10,084 nt of DNA from contig CALMBJ010000105.1 of assembly GCA_937860175.1 (NCBI GenBank), positions 1-10,084 of the forward strand, read 5' to 3'. This document shows positions 1 to 8,414 of this stretch, one piece after another. A program made the translations under genes and the position numbers. The notes under the pieces are model-generated. The model did not search any database, was not told where the DNA came from, and was given only the letters and a program-made list of their open reading frames with translations. Within the stretch, counting starts at the first letter, position 1, and each line of letters begins with the position of its first letter. Source of the stretch: an uncultured Actinomycetes bacterium (GTDB taxonomy: Bacteria; Actinomycetota; Actinomycetes; Nanopelagicales; Nanopelagicaceae).

Positions 1-37
1 TAGATCGTCGGCAGCGTCAGATGTGTATAAGAGACAG
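1..37 (+). other. Illumina Nextera adapter remnant (not genomic)
   Basis: Bases 5-37 match the Nextera read 1 transposase adapter exactly: the 14-base primer part (5-18) followed by the 19-base Tn5 mosaic end AGATGTGTATAAGAGACAG (19-37). The preceding four bases, TAGA, equal the last four bases of a standard Nextera i5 index (504, AGAGTAGA, as I remember it). The ftsW reading frame resumes at base 38. This is untrimmed library sequence at a contig end, so it should be removed and not annotated as a mobile element. Confidence 0.97.
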
Positions 38-923
38 ACATAAGGAGTGCCAACAACATCAAGGTCGCCAAGGTTCCAAAGAGTCCCAGCTCTTCGCCAA
101 TTACAGAGAAGATGAAGTCAGTGTGTGCTTCTGCAAGATTTCCCCATTTTTGACGGCTTGCACCAAGTCCGACTCCAAACAGCCCGCCACTTGCTAGGCC
201 CAAAAGACTATGTGCGGGTTGCCAGCCTGCGAACTTGTATTGCTCTTCAGAAAAGGGATTAAGGAAAACAGCAAAGCGTTCCATTCGGTAAGGCGAGGTC
301 AGGATTAGCACCGCAAGTGCGGCAGCACCTGTTGCTAAACCAATTCCAAAGACACCAAGCCTTAGCCCTGAAACCCACAGCAAACCAGCCAAAATAAATG
401 CAAAAACAGATGCGGTACCTAAATCACGCCCGGCCATAATCAAAATCATGCACAGCACGAAGGCTGGTGCTATCAGAGCCAGAACGTTGCTATGAATCGC
501 TCCAGCTCGCTCACGATTGGCAAGTATGTAACCAGCCCACAGAATCATTAAGAATTTAGCTACCTCGCTGGGCTGCACATCGACAATTCCAAGAGAGATC
601 CAGTTGTGGTTTCCGTTAACACTCTTACCAATAACCTGAACAATCATGAGCAGAAATACCGAAACGAGCACGCCTGATTTTGCAATCACTTTCCATTGGC
701 GAAGTGATAAACGTGAAAGCACCCAGGCCATCGGCAGAGAGATCAACAGGAAGATGAACTGACGGATAACAACCCCGTAAGTTGTACCTCTCGACCCTAA
801 TGAATAAATAGATGAAGCGGAAAAAACCATAATCAGCCCAAGCAAACTAAGGGCAAGGGTGCTTCCTAAAAGCATGTAGTAAAGATTTACTGGCTTATTG
901 AAAAAGTTTTCCTCACGCTTCAT
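38..923 (-). CDS. ftsW: Septal peptidoglycan glycosyltransferase FtsW (3' truncated)
   Basis: SEDS-family membrane enzyme that polymerises lipid II into glycan strands at the septum, working with the class B PBP FtsI. Translating the minus strand from ATG at 923 gives 295 residues before the adapter junction; the usual length is about 380-420, so roughly the last quarter is missing because the contig ends. The protein is highly hydrophobic with repeated membrane segments (for example about 17-37, 53-70, 83-98, 147-164, 171-187). Family motifs are visible: GNHNWISLG (104-112), QPSEVAKF (117-124), RDLGT (166-170), and EAHTDFIFSVIGEELG (265-280), whose Asp at 269 corresponds to the putative catalytic Asp of the family (E. 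coli Asp297). The start overlaps the murD end by 11 bases; no strong Shine-Dalgarno sequence is seen, so translation is probably coupled to murD. RodA is the paralogue alternative, but the dcw position supports FtsW. Confidence 0.96.
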
Positions 924-2292
924 GAGCAACCAACTTTCGAACAGCGGCCGCGAATCGATTTCCACGATCATCGTATGAAATGAATTGATCCATTGATGCA
1001 CAAGCTGGTGCCAATAGCACCGTATCCCCCGCGGCAACATGTTTTTGAGCCTCGGCAACAATTGCTTCCATCAGTATGTTTGATTCTGCGCCACGGATAT
1101 AACCCTGTGGAGTATCAATAAGTATTCGTTGAACATGTGGGGCATGTGCAATGAGGGCATTTTCAATCAGAGCTCGATCGGTACCGATCAAAAGTGCGGT
1201 TTTAATTCGTGGTGCACATCGTTTAATAAGTGATTCCATATCAGCGCCCTTTGCCAAACCGCCTGCGATCCATACAACGGAAAGATGAGACATTAATGAT
1301 GCAGCGGCTGCATGTGGGTTGGTCGCTTTCGAATCATCGATCCACACAACACCATCTGACTCGAAGATGGTTTCAATACGATGGCGCCCTGGACGAAATT
1401 CATGCAAAGCGCTCTGAATCGCTTCGTGGGGAACATTAATTGCCCGGGCTAATCCAGCCGCGGCAAGTGCGTTAGATACATTGTGCGGCACCGTCGGAAC
1501 AACATCTGTGAGCTCGCAAATCATGGATGCCTGTTGTGGATCTGTGACAAAGGCGCGATCTACCAGCAGCTCCTCCACAACACCAATTTCACCGGGAGCT
1601 GGAGTATTTAGCGAGAAGAACACCTTGCGTCCTGTGAAGCGATTGGCCCGAACCACCACAGCGCCATCATCTGCATTAAGTATCGCTATCTCTGTTCGAT
1701 CCAAGATTGAAAACTTTGCATCTGCATAAGCATCAAAGCTGCCATGCCAATCGAGGTGATCATCTGCGATGTTTAGAATTGCAGCTGCCGCAAAGTGTGC
1801 AGCCTTAGCCCAATGCAATTGAAAGCTAGAAAGCTCTAACACCAAGACTTCATATGGGTCATTACGATCTACCGCATCGATAACCGTGTCACCAACATTT
1901 CCGCAGGCCACCGCGTTGATACCAGCAGCCTTCAAAATAGCCGCTGCCATCTCGACCGTTGTTGTCTTTCCATTAGTGCCGGTTACGGCGATCCACTTTT
2001 GGTGGGGCGCTTTCTCGGCACGCAACTGCCAAGCGATATCAATTTCATTGAGTAGCTCAATCGAGCTATTGAGAATCTGCATAACAAGCGGATGATCTTG
2101 TCGCCAACCGGGCGAGATCACTACCGCGTTGAAATCATCAAGATTAATCTCATCGGGCCTCACCGCTGCTTCAGAATTATCATCGGCGATAGTGACCTTT
2201 GCGCCATTTGATTCAAGAAAGCGAGCAACCGAAGTTCCAGTTACGCCAGCGCCAAGAACCAGAATTTCTTTATGGGCAAAGTTGATACTCAT
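913..2292 (-). CDS. murD: UDP-N-acetylmuramoyl-L-alanine--D-glutamate ligase MurD
   Basis: Cytoplasmic ATP-dependent ligase that adds D-glutamate to UDP-MurNAc-L-Ala. It has 459 residues, the normal length, in three Mur domains. The N-terminal Rossmann-like UDP-binding domain has LVLGAGVTGTS (11-21) and ISPG (59-62). The central ATPase has the P-loop TGTNGKTT (104-111), the segment LELSSFQL (152-159), and DDHLDWHGS followed by an AK motif whose Lys at 193 matches the lysine that is carbamylated in the family. The C-terminal domain has DDSKATNPHA (319-328) and, near the end, LAPACASMDQF. The ATG at 2292 lies 3 bases after the mraY stop codon, and the preceding bases contain only a weak ribosome site. 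No key residues appear to be missing. Confidence 0.98.
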   Translation of the reverse strand: MSINFAHKEILVLGAGVTGTSVARFLESNGAKVTIADDNSEAAVRPDEINLDDFNAVVISPGWRQDHPLVMQILNSSIELLNEIDIAWQLRAEKAPHQKWIAVTGTNGKTTTVEMAAAILKAAGINAVACGNVGDTVIDAVDRNDPYEVLVLELSSFQLHWAKAAHFAAAAILNIADDHLDWHGSFDAYADAKFSILDRTEIAILNADDGAVVVRANRFTGRKVFFSLNTPAPGEIGVVEELLVDRAFVTDPQQASMICELTDVVPTVPHNVSNALAAAGLARAINVPHEAIQSALHEFRPGRHRIETIFESDGVVWIDDSKATNPHAAAASLMSHLSVVWIAGGLAKGADMESLIKRCAPRIKTALLIGTDRALIENALIAHAPHVQRILIDTPQGYIRGAESNILMEAIVAEAQKHVAAGDTVLLAPACASMDQFISYDDRGNRFAAAVRKLVAHEA

Positions 2293-2295
2293 GAA

Positions 2296-3354
2296 CTATT
2301 GAACAACCCATTGTGCATAAAAGAGTCCGAGGCCAACGGCTACACATAGACCTGCGATTATCCAAAAGCGAATAACAACGGTTATCTGTGCCCAACCGAT
2401 GAGTTCAAAGTGATGATGAAGCGGCGCCATTTTGAATACACGCTTTCCACCACTGAGTTTGAAGTACACAGTCTGAATCAATACCGACATTGTGATGATC
2501 ACAAACAATCCACCAAGTGGAATTAACAACAGCTCAACTCGCAAAGTTGCTGCAAGTCCTGCAATCGCGCCTCCCAGAGCCAGAGAGCCTGTATCCCCCA
2601 TAAATATCTTTGCCGGCGGGGTATTCCACCACAAGAAACCGGTACAAGCACCTGCAAATGCAGCAGCTAGAACCGCTAGATCAAGTGGATCTCGAACTGC
2701 GTAACATCCAACAGTTGCGTTGAGTGCGCAGCTTTGACCAAACTGCCACACGCCAATCAATACAAAGGCTAAGAAGGTCATGATTGCAGCACCTGTTGCA
2801 AGTCCATCGAGACCATCGGTGAGATTAACCGCATTACTTGCTGACATGACCATCACGATAATGAATGCAACGACAAGCACTGGTCCTAAGTAAATCGTTG
2901 TTTCGCGTACTCCAGATAAATACTCTGAAATTGGAGTCAGAGAATCCTTATCTGCAAATTGAAGTCCTAGGTAACCAAATACACCTGCAGCTATTGCTTG
3001 GCCTAGTAGTTTGTAACGACCAGGTAAGCCCCGTGAGTTCTGACGCGAAACCTTGAGCCAATCATCAAGAAAGCCAACAAATCCCAGAGCAACAACAAGT
3101 CCAATTACGAGCAATGCAGAAGCGGTAACGGCATTACCTGTTACCAAGTGCGCAAACAAGTATCCGAGAATTGTTGCAAGGATGAAGATAATTCCACCCA
3201 TGGTTGGAGTTCCATGCTTTATGTGGTGGCTACTTGGACCATCATCGCGAATGATTTGACCGTAACCTTTTTTAGCCAATACTCGAATCAAAACGCGGGT
3301 TCCGAAGAGAGAAAACATCAGCGCAAATGCACCTGCGATAAGGATCTGTCTCAA
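2296..3354 (-). CDS. mraY: Phospho-MurNAc-pentapeptide translocase MraY
   Basis: Integral membrane enzyme that transfers phospho-MurNAc-pentapeptide from UDP to undecaprenyl phosphate, giving lipid I. It has 352 residues with about ten membrane segments. Family motifs are intact: DDGPSSHHIKHGTPTMGG (37-54), the catalytic-site Asp pair in FLDDWLK (97-98), NAVNLTDGLDGLA (174-186), FMGDTGS (251-257) and the HHHFE motif (313-317). A short loop with two Cys (209 and 217) just before RDPLDLA resembles the loop I recall from actinobacterial MraY. The start codon is TTG at 3354, overlapping the murF stop as TTGA. It is supported by GGAG seven bases upstream and by the family's usual N-terminus (M-K/R-Q-I-L-I-A-G). 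Confidence 0.98.
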   Translation of the reverse strand: MRQILIAGAFALMFSLFGTRVLIRVLAKKGYGQIIRDDGPSSHHIKHGTPTMGGIIFILATILGYLFAHLVTGNAVTASALLVIGLVVALGFVGFLDDWLKVSRQNSRGLPGRYKLLGQAIAAGVFGYLGLQFADKDSLTPISEYLSGVRETTIYLGPVLVVAFIIVMVMSASNAVNLTDGLDGLATGAAIMTFLAFVLIGVWQFGQSCALNATVGCYAVRDPLDLAVLAAAFAGACTGFLWWNTPPAKIFMGDTGSLALGGAIAGLAATLRVELLLIPLGGLFVIITMSVLIQTVYFKLSGGKRVFKMAPLHHHFELIGWAQITVVIRFWIIAGLCVAVGLGLFYAQWVVQ

Positions 3355-4721
3355 CTTTCAACTCCGCTCTTGTCTAACCACATGCTCTCTAGCTTTTGTG
3401 CCAATACTTCAAAACCTTCTGAACGAGACGCCTTTACTAAAACCACATCACCAGCTGAGAAATGTTCCGTCATGGTTATGCACTCATCAATGCTGGCGTA
3501 GTGATGAGTGATCATCGCTCCTTGCGAAGCTCCGTATTCAGGAGCGGCGATAGCTACAAGATGATCGATACCAATCTCTTGCGCAAGGGTGCCAATTGCT
3601 GCGTGACGAGCATCGCTTGACTCGCCGAGTTCATGCATTTTTCCTAGAAATGCCCACGACTGGCCCCCGCGCTCCTGCGCAAAGAGCACCAAGGAGCGAA
3701 GTGCTGCAGTCATGGATTCGGGATTGGCGTTGTACGCATCATTGATGAGCAAAAGGCCAAATAAATCATGGATCTCCATACGCCACTTACTTGAGTTTTC
3801 CGCTGTCGACAGGGCGCTCGAGATTACTTCGATAGGTAGTTCTAATGCGGTGCCTACCGCAGCAGCTGCTAGAGCGTTAGCGATGTGATGCTCACCAACA
3901 AGTCTCATACCAACAGCATCACGCCCAGATGGAGTTACTAGATCAAAGTGTGGTCGACCCTCTCGGATCTCAATTTCAGCGGCTCTAACTTCGCAACCCG
4001 TACCAAAGTTGATGACCCGTCCTGTATGCAATGAAGCCATTGCTGGTGTGTACGAGTCGTAGCTTCCTAAAATTGCGATTCCATCTGGTTGCAGAGTTTG
4101 GACAAGCTCTGATTTTGTTTGGGCGATTGCCTCGACAGAGCCAAACTCACCTAGGTGTGCAGATCCAACCGTCAACACGACCGCGATATCTGGTTGTGCA
4201 ATCTTGCACAGACGAGCGATATCTCCTTTGTGACGGGCACCCATTTCAAGAATGCAGTACTTGGTATCGATATCGCACTCAAGCAAGGTGATTGGTAATC
4301 CAAGATCATTGTTAAATGAACCGGCAGGTGCGACTGTTGGAGCAACGCTCGATAACATGTGAGACAACAAATCTTTTGTACTGGTCTTGCCCTGAGAGCC
4401 GGTAATTCCAATTACAGTCAAACCAGTTAAGCGTTTGCGAACAAATGCAGCCAATATAGATAGAGCTTCGATTACATCATCCACCACGATGCAAGGTCCA
4501 TCTATTCGTCGTGTAGTAAGTGAGAACATGGCGCCGGCGCGATAGGCATCAGCCGCGTAATCATGTCCATCGACTGACTCCCCCTTGAGTGCAAGGAAAA
4601 TGCAACCAGGTGTAGCTTTGCGAGAATCAAAAACAGGAGCTTTAGAGACAAGTAAATCCTTGTCGCAATAAATTTCTCCGCCTAGCAATAAGGCGATCTC
4701 ACCAGCTGTTAATGTGATCAT
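3351..4721 (-). CDS. murF: UDP-MurNAc-tripeptide--D-alanyl-D-alanine ligase MurF
   Basis: Cytoplasmic ligase that adds the D-Ala-D-Ala dipeptide to UDP-MurNAc-tripeptide, the last cytoplasmic step of the peptide stem. It has 456 residues, normal for the family. The N-terminal domain shows FDSRKATPGCIFLALKG (31-47). The ATPase domain has ITGSQGKTST (106-115; GSxGKT is the MurF form of the P-loop), FNNDLGLPITLLE (135-147), a TKSEL motif (201-205) at the place of the modified lysine, and LVGEHHIANALAA (273-285). NDAYNANPESM (326-336), diagnostic of MurF, opens the C-terminal domain. The ATG at 4721 overlaps the murE stop as ATGA, so the two are translationally coupled. Confidence 0.98.
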   Translation of the reverse strand: MITLTAGEIALLLGGEIYCDKDLLVSKAPVFDSRKATPGCIFLALKGESVDGHDYAADAYRAGAMFSLTTRRIDGPCIVVDDVIEALSILAAFVRKRLTGLTVIGITGSQGKTSTKDLLSHMLSSVAPTVAPAGSFNNDLGLPITLLECDIDTKYCILEMGARHKGDIARLCKIAQPDIAVVLTVGSAHLGEFGSVEAIAQTKSELVQTLQPDGIAILGSYDSYTPAMASLHTGRVINFGTGCEVRAAEIEIREGRPHFDLVTPSGRDAVGMRLVGEHHIANALAAAAVGTALELPIEVISSALSTAENSSKWRMEIHDLFGLLLINDAYNANPESMTAALRSLVLFAQERGGQSWAFLGKMHELGESSDARHAAIGTLAQEIGIDHLVAIAAPEYGASQGAMITHHYASIDECITMTEHFSAGDVVLVKASRSEGFEVLAQKLESMWLDKSGVES

Positions 4722-6201
4722 TTTTTATCCTCGATCGCACGAGCAAGCTCAACCCGATCGTCGAATGGGTGCACAGTGCCGTTAATCTCTTGACCCTTTT
4801 CATGACCTTTACCAAGAACTAAAACCAAATCACCCTCTTGTGCCTCATTTACTGCGGCTCTGATCGCATCGGCGCGATCTTCAATAACTGCACTTGGCTC
4901 GTTAATCTCTAATCCAAGTGTCATCTGAACCAAGATCGCATCAGCTTTTTCAGAGCGTGGATTATCACTTGTAAAAATCGCTACATCGGCACCATCATGA
5001 AGTGCCTTACCCATAAGAGCTCGCTTTGAACTATCTCGATCACCACCGCAGCCAAGAACAGCAATTACTCGACCATCACTGATTTCACGGGCAGTTTCAA
5101 GAACACGTGTAACCGCATCTGGAGAATGTGCGTAATCAACGAGCGCGGTGAAATTCTGTCCTAGCCGCACAGCATCTAGACGGCCCACCGCGCCAGTAAG
5201 TTGCGGAAGAATTGCAGCAATATCAATTGGATCTATTCCACTTTCAGTTGCAATTGCAACCGCCATTAAGAGATTGTCAAAGTTATAACCACCGTGGAGA
5301 TGGACCTTGCCTTCAATCAGAATTCCACCACTTCCGCGGATTGCAACATGCGCTCCCACGTAATCCTTGGAGATTGATGCGTAGTGCCAGGTAGCGGTTT
5401 GCTCATGTCGCGATACGGTCATGACGGGAAGCTCTGTTTGTTCAGCCAGCTTTACACCATATGAATCATCGATATTGATCACCGCTAAGTCAGCGAATTC
5501 AAATGTAAACAATCTGGCTTTTGCCTCAAAGTAGGCCTGCATCGTCTTGTGAAAATCTAAATGGTCCTGTGAAAGATTAGTGAAGGCAACAACTGCAAAG
5601 TGGCTTCCGCGAACTCGCTCGAGCGCTATGGCGTGGCTAGAAACCTCCATTACTAGGTTGCGCATATGACGCTCACGCATGACCGCAGATAGAGCTTGTA
5701 GATCGCTGCTTTCGGGGGTAGTTCTCTTGCTTGCAACTACTTCTTGGCCGATCCGAGTTTCAACAGTGCCGATCAGACCGCTCTCGCGACCAGCTGCAGA
5801 CATAATCTGATGCAACAAGGTAGTAACAGTTGTCTTTCCATTAGTACCTGTAACACCCACGCTATAAAGATCACGCATCGGCTCGCTATAGAACCAAGCG
5901 CTGATAACACCCGCTGCCCTGCGCGGATTGCTGCTCACGATTACGGGAAAATCTTTGATCATTTCTGCGCCAGCTAAATCGGTAAGAACGCAACGGCGCC
6001 TTGTGAAATGGCATCTGCTGCAAACTTTGCACCATGGTGCTTTTCACCTGGCAAGGCGATGAAGAGATCGCCCTCTTGAACATCTTTACTAGAAAGGGTT
6101 AATCCAGTGATGACAGTTGCAGCATCGCCGATTAACTCGGCATTGGCAATTGCCGCAACAGATTCAAGGCTTCTTTTGAACTCTTCAATTGGCCTTGGCA
6201 C
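4718..6201 (-). pseudogene. murE: UDP-MurNAc-dipeptide--meso-DAP ligase MurE, split by a one-base frameshift
   Basis: Cytoplasmic ligase adding the third stem residue. The gene reads in two frames. The N-terminal part, from GTG at 6201, runs to a TAG at 5976-5974. The rest is in the -1 frame and is open upstream of an internal ATG at 5962. Joining them with one restored base gives about 494 residues, full family length, and a typical junction GAVAxLTDLAGAE. In joined numbering: N-domain SSKDVQEGDLFIALPGEK (37-54; the family's usual DSR is SSK here), P-loop TGTNGKTT (118-125), TTPESSD (161-167), carbamylation-type Lys in EAKARLF (228), and DNPR (413-416), which signals meso-diaminopimelate rather than lysine. 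I prefer GTG at 6201 because AGAAGG lies about seven bases upstream; TTG at 6222 is an alternative. The start overlaps the ftsI end by 17 bases. A sequencing or assembly error is likelier than real loss, because the gene should be essential and is otherwise intact. Confidence 0.9.
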
Positions 6202-8002
6202 TAGCTGCCTTCTTATCTGCAATCAACTTTCGTTCGGCAAGAAGCTGCTTTTCAGAAAGTGGAATCGGGTCAACGGTTACGCCAGTTGGAGCAATGCCCT
6301 TTGACTGCAAGATGAATGACATAACCTTTTTGAATACTGGGCCACCAAGATATCCACCCCAGTGCATGCCCTTAGGATCTTGAATGGTTACAGAGATGAC
6401 ATAGGCTGGCTGATCTGCTGGTGCAAAGCCAATAAATGATGCTGTGTAACCTCTGTAGCAGCCACAAGTATCATCAATACGTTGAGCAGTACCGGTTTTT
6501 CCAGCCACTCGATATCCGGGAATCGCCGCTGATGGCGCCGTTCCATTAGCTGAAACAACACTTTCCATCATCAAGCGCATCTTTGCTGCGGTGTCAGCGC
6601 TGATTACGCGGACACTCTCACGAGTTGCAGAAGGTGTGAAGTTTCCGCTCGAATCACTTGTTCCGGCAATTACTGTTGGAGATACGCGAACACCATCATT
6701 TGCAATCGTTGCAAAAACACTTGTTGCTTGCATTGCTGTTACTGAATAGCCCTGACCAAATGCGATCGTTGGTGCCGTTGTGCCAGACCAATTTGCAACC
6801 TTTGGAAGAATTCCCCGTGATTCGCCAGGTAATCCGGAGCCAGTCTTTGTTCCGATTCCAAACTTTGTTAGGTAGTCATACAACTGATCGTTAGAGATCA
6901 TTTCACCGATCTTGATTAAGCCAGTGTTACTTGAGACCGCCAAAATTCCAGCTGTAGTCAAGCGTTGGGTTGGATGTGGTTCATGATCTTTGAAGACCTT
7001 ATTGGAACGCTTTAACTTGTCTGGAATAGTCAGCACTGTTCGGGTAGTGATTTTGTTTTCTTCCATAGCGGCTGCAATAGTCATTACCTTGCCAGTAGAA
7101 CCTGGCTCATAAACATCCAAAACAGATGGATTTCGCATTGCAACCAAAGAAACCTTAGTTGTGTCATTTGGATCAAAGGTAGGCGCGGTTGCGTGTGCCA
7201 AAATGTGGCCCGTCTTTGGATCCATCACAATTACTGTGCCGCTTAGCGCACGTGTTGACTTAACCGCATCTGCAATCGCCTTCGAGGCGACCCATTGGAT
7301 ATCTCGATCGACAGTTAGGCGAACAGAAGTACCTGATTGAGCAGGAATGATCTCTGATTGTGAACCAGGGATTTCAGCCTTGTAGCCATTTGCATATGAA
7401 TACTTTCCGTTGATGCCCTTAATTGTGGAGTTCATGCTGGATTCAAGACCGGTTGCACCAACACCTTCATGGTTTACAAAGCCAATTAGGGATGCGATTA
7501 ACTTTCCAGATGGGTATTCGCGTACATAACTGCGCTCTGGGAAGAAGCCAATAATTCTTTCTGGAGCCATCGCTTTAAACTGCGAGTTATAGCGGTCAAT
7601 TGCATCAGAGAGCTTGAGCCAGGTCGCTGGCTTTGCATTTCGAGCAACCATGCTCCACTTACGAGTACCAGTTAAAGACTCTTGAACTTCTGCAACCTTC
7701 ATACCAAGTATTGGCGCAACAAAGGCTGCAACCTTGGCTGGGTCAGAGATTTGAGTTTGGTCTACGACGATACTTGTCGCAGCAACGCTACGTGCAAAAG
7801 GGGTACCGTTGATATCGGTAATGTCTCCACGGGGTGCTTGAAGCGTCTTTACCTTTTCCATTTCATTAACAGCACGTTCACGATAGCTGCCAGCTTGTAC
7901 GGCTTGAACCTGCACTAGGCGTAGCCCGAAGAGAAACATGACAACGGCAAGAACGAGAACCAAAATTCGGATTCTGTTATGCGCTAGCGAGAAATTACCC
8001 AT
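6185..8002 (-). CDS. ftsI: Septal class B penicillin-binding protein FtsI (PBP3/PbpB-like)
   Basis: Transpeptidase that cross-links septal peptidoglycan, partner of FtsW. It has 605 residues: a short cytoplasmic start, one membrane anchor (about 11-33), a PBP dimerisation/pedestal domain with the APRGDITDINGTPFA motif (56-70), and a transpeptidase domain from about 220. The three active-site motifs are present: STGK with nucleophile Ser302, SSN (357-359) and KTG (502-504). No PASTA domains are seen. The tail after about 580 is Lys/Ala-rich and probably disordered. A CGC triplet (513-515) follows the KTG motif. ATG at 8002 overlaps the end of the upstream ftsL-like gene by 8 bases. FtsI rather than an elongation PBP is inferred from the dcw position. 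Confidence 0.96.
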   Translation of the reverse strand: MGNFSLAHNRIRILVLVLAVVMFLFGLRLVQVQAVQAGSYRERAVNEMEKVKTLQAPRGDITDINGTPFARSVAATSIVVDQTQISDPAKVAAFVAPILGMKVAEVQESLTGTRKWSMVARNAKPATWLKLSDAIDRYNSQFKAMAPERIIGFFPERSYVREYPSGKLIASLIGFVNHEGVGATGLESSMNSTIKGINGKYSYANGYKAEIPGSQSEIIPAQSGTSVRLTVDRDIQWVASKAIADAVKSTRALSGTVIVMDPKTGHILAHATAPTFDPNDTTKVSLVAMRNPSVLDVYEPGSTGKVMTIAAAMEENKITTRTVLTIPDKLKRSNKVFKDHEPHPTQRLTTAGILAVSSNTGLIKIGEMISNDQLYDYLTKFGIGTKTGSGLPGESRGILPKVANWSGTTAPTIAFGQGYSVTAMQATSVFATIANDGVRVSPTVIAGTSDSSGNFTPSATRESVRVISADTAAKMRLMMESVVSANGTAPSAAIPGYRVAGKTGTAQRIDDTCGCYRGYTASFIGFAPADQPAYVISVTIQDPKGMHWGGYLGGPVFKKVMSFILQSKGIAPTGVTVDPIPLSEKQLLAERKLIADKKAASAKAN

Positions 8003-8414
8003 TCTTCACCGGATCCTTTATGACCGGCTTATCCAAGACAGGCTTGTCTAAAGATAAAAAGGTCGGATTTTCAGAAGGCTTCATGCCTAATGCTGTTGCA
8101 GATTTTGCAAGAGCCTCTGGGGAAGAGAGTTTGTCGATCTGTCGTGCAACGGCCTCGCGTTGGTCACTTACTAACTTTGCTTCAAGCTTGAGGCTAGTGA
8201 GTTCAAATGCATCTTGAGCTAACAAAGTATTGATCAGGAGAAGAAGCATGAGACCAATACCGCCAACTACAGATACAAATGTTGCGAAGAACTTACGATC
8301 GGCTTGCTTTCCGTCGGAAAGATCAGGCACAAGTTTGAGAGCAACTTGTGATGTCTTTTCGGCGAAAATTTCCTTAGAGCGAGTGATCGCTGGAGCTAGT
8401 GCTGTCATAGCCAT
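7995..8414 (-). CDS. ftsL: FtsL-like septum formation protein (bitopic membrane protein)
   Basis: 139-residue protein with a cytoplasmic N-terminus of about 40 residues, a single membrane segment (about 42-65, rich in Leu, Ile, Val and Gly), then an extracytoplasmic stretch (about 69-97) with coiled-coil character, then LGMKPSENPTFLSL (109-122) and a Lys/Pro/Asp-rich tail. Size, topology and position between rsmH and ftsI are those of FtsL, which with DivIC/FtsB activates the FtsW-FtsI synthase. FtsL sequences diverge strongly, so the assignment rests on topology and synteny. ATG at 8414 shares one base with the rsmH stop (TAATG); a second ATG at 8408 is an equally possible start. The tail has a LDKPV tandem duplication. 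Confidence 0.85.
   Translation of the reverse strand: MAMTALAPAITRSKEIFAEKTSQVALKLVPDLSDGKQADRKFFATFVSVVGGIGLMLLLLINTLLAQDAFELTSLKLEAKLVSDQREAVARQIDKLSSPEALAKSATALGMKPSENPTFLSLDKPVLDKPVIKDPVKNG

Noticed and set aside
1..923. Exotic system hidden at the left end
   Set aside because: The stretch without a complete open frame is simply ftsW cut off by the contig end; it translates cleanly with SEDS motifs.
5974..5991. Programmed -1 frameshift in murE
   Set aside because: No X-XXY-YYZ slippery heptamer and no evident downstream pseudoknot at the junction; a one-base deletion explains it more simply.
6202..6222. TTG at 6222 as the murE start
   Set aside because: GTG at 6201 has AGAAGG at good spacing and gives a smaller overlap with ftsI; the TTG remains possible but weaker.
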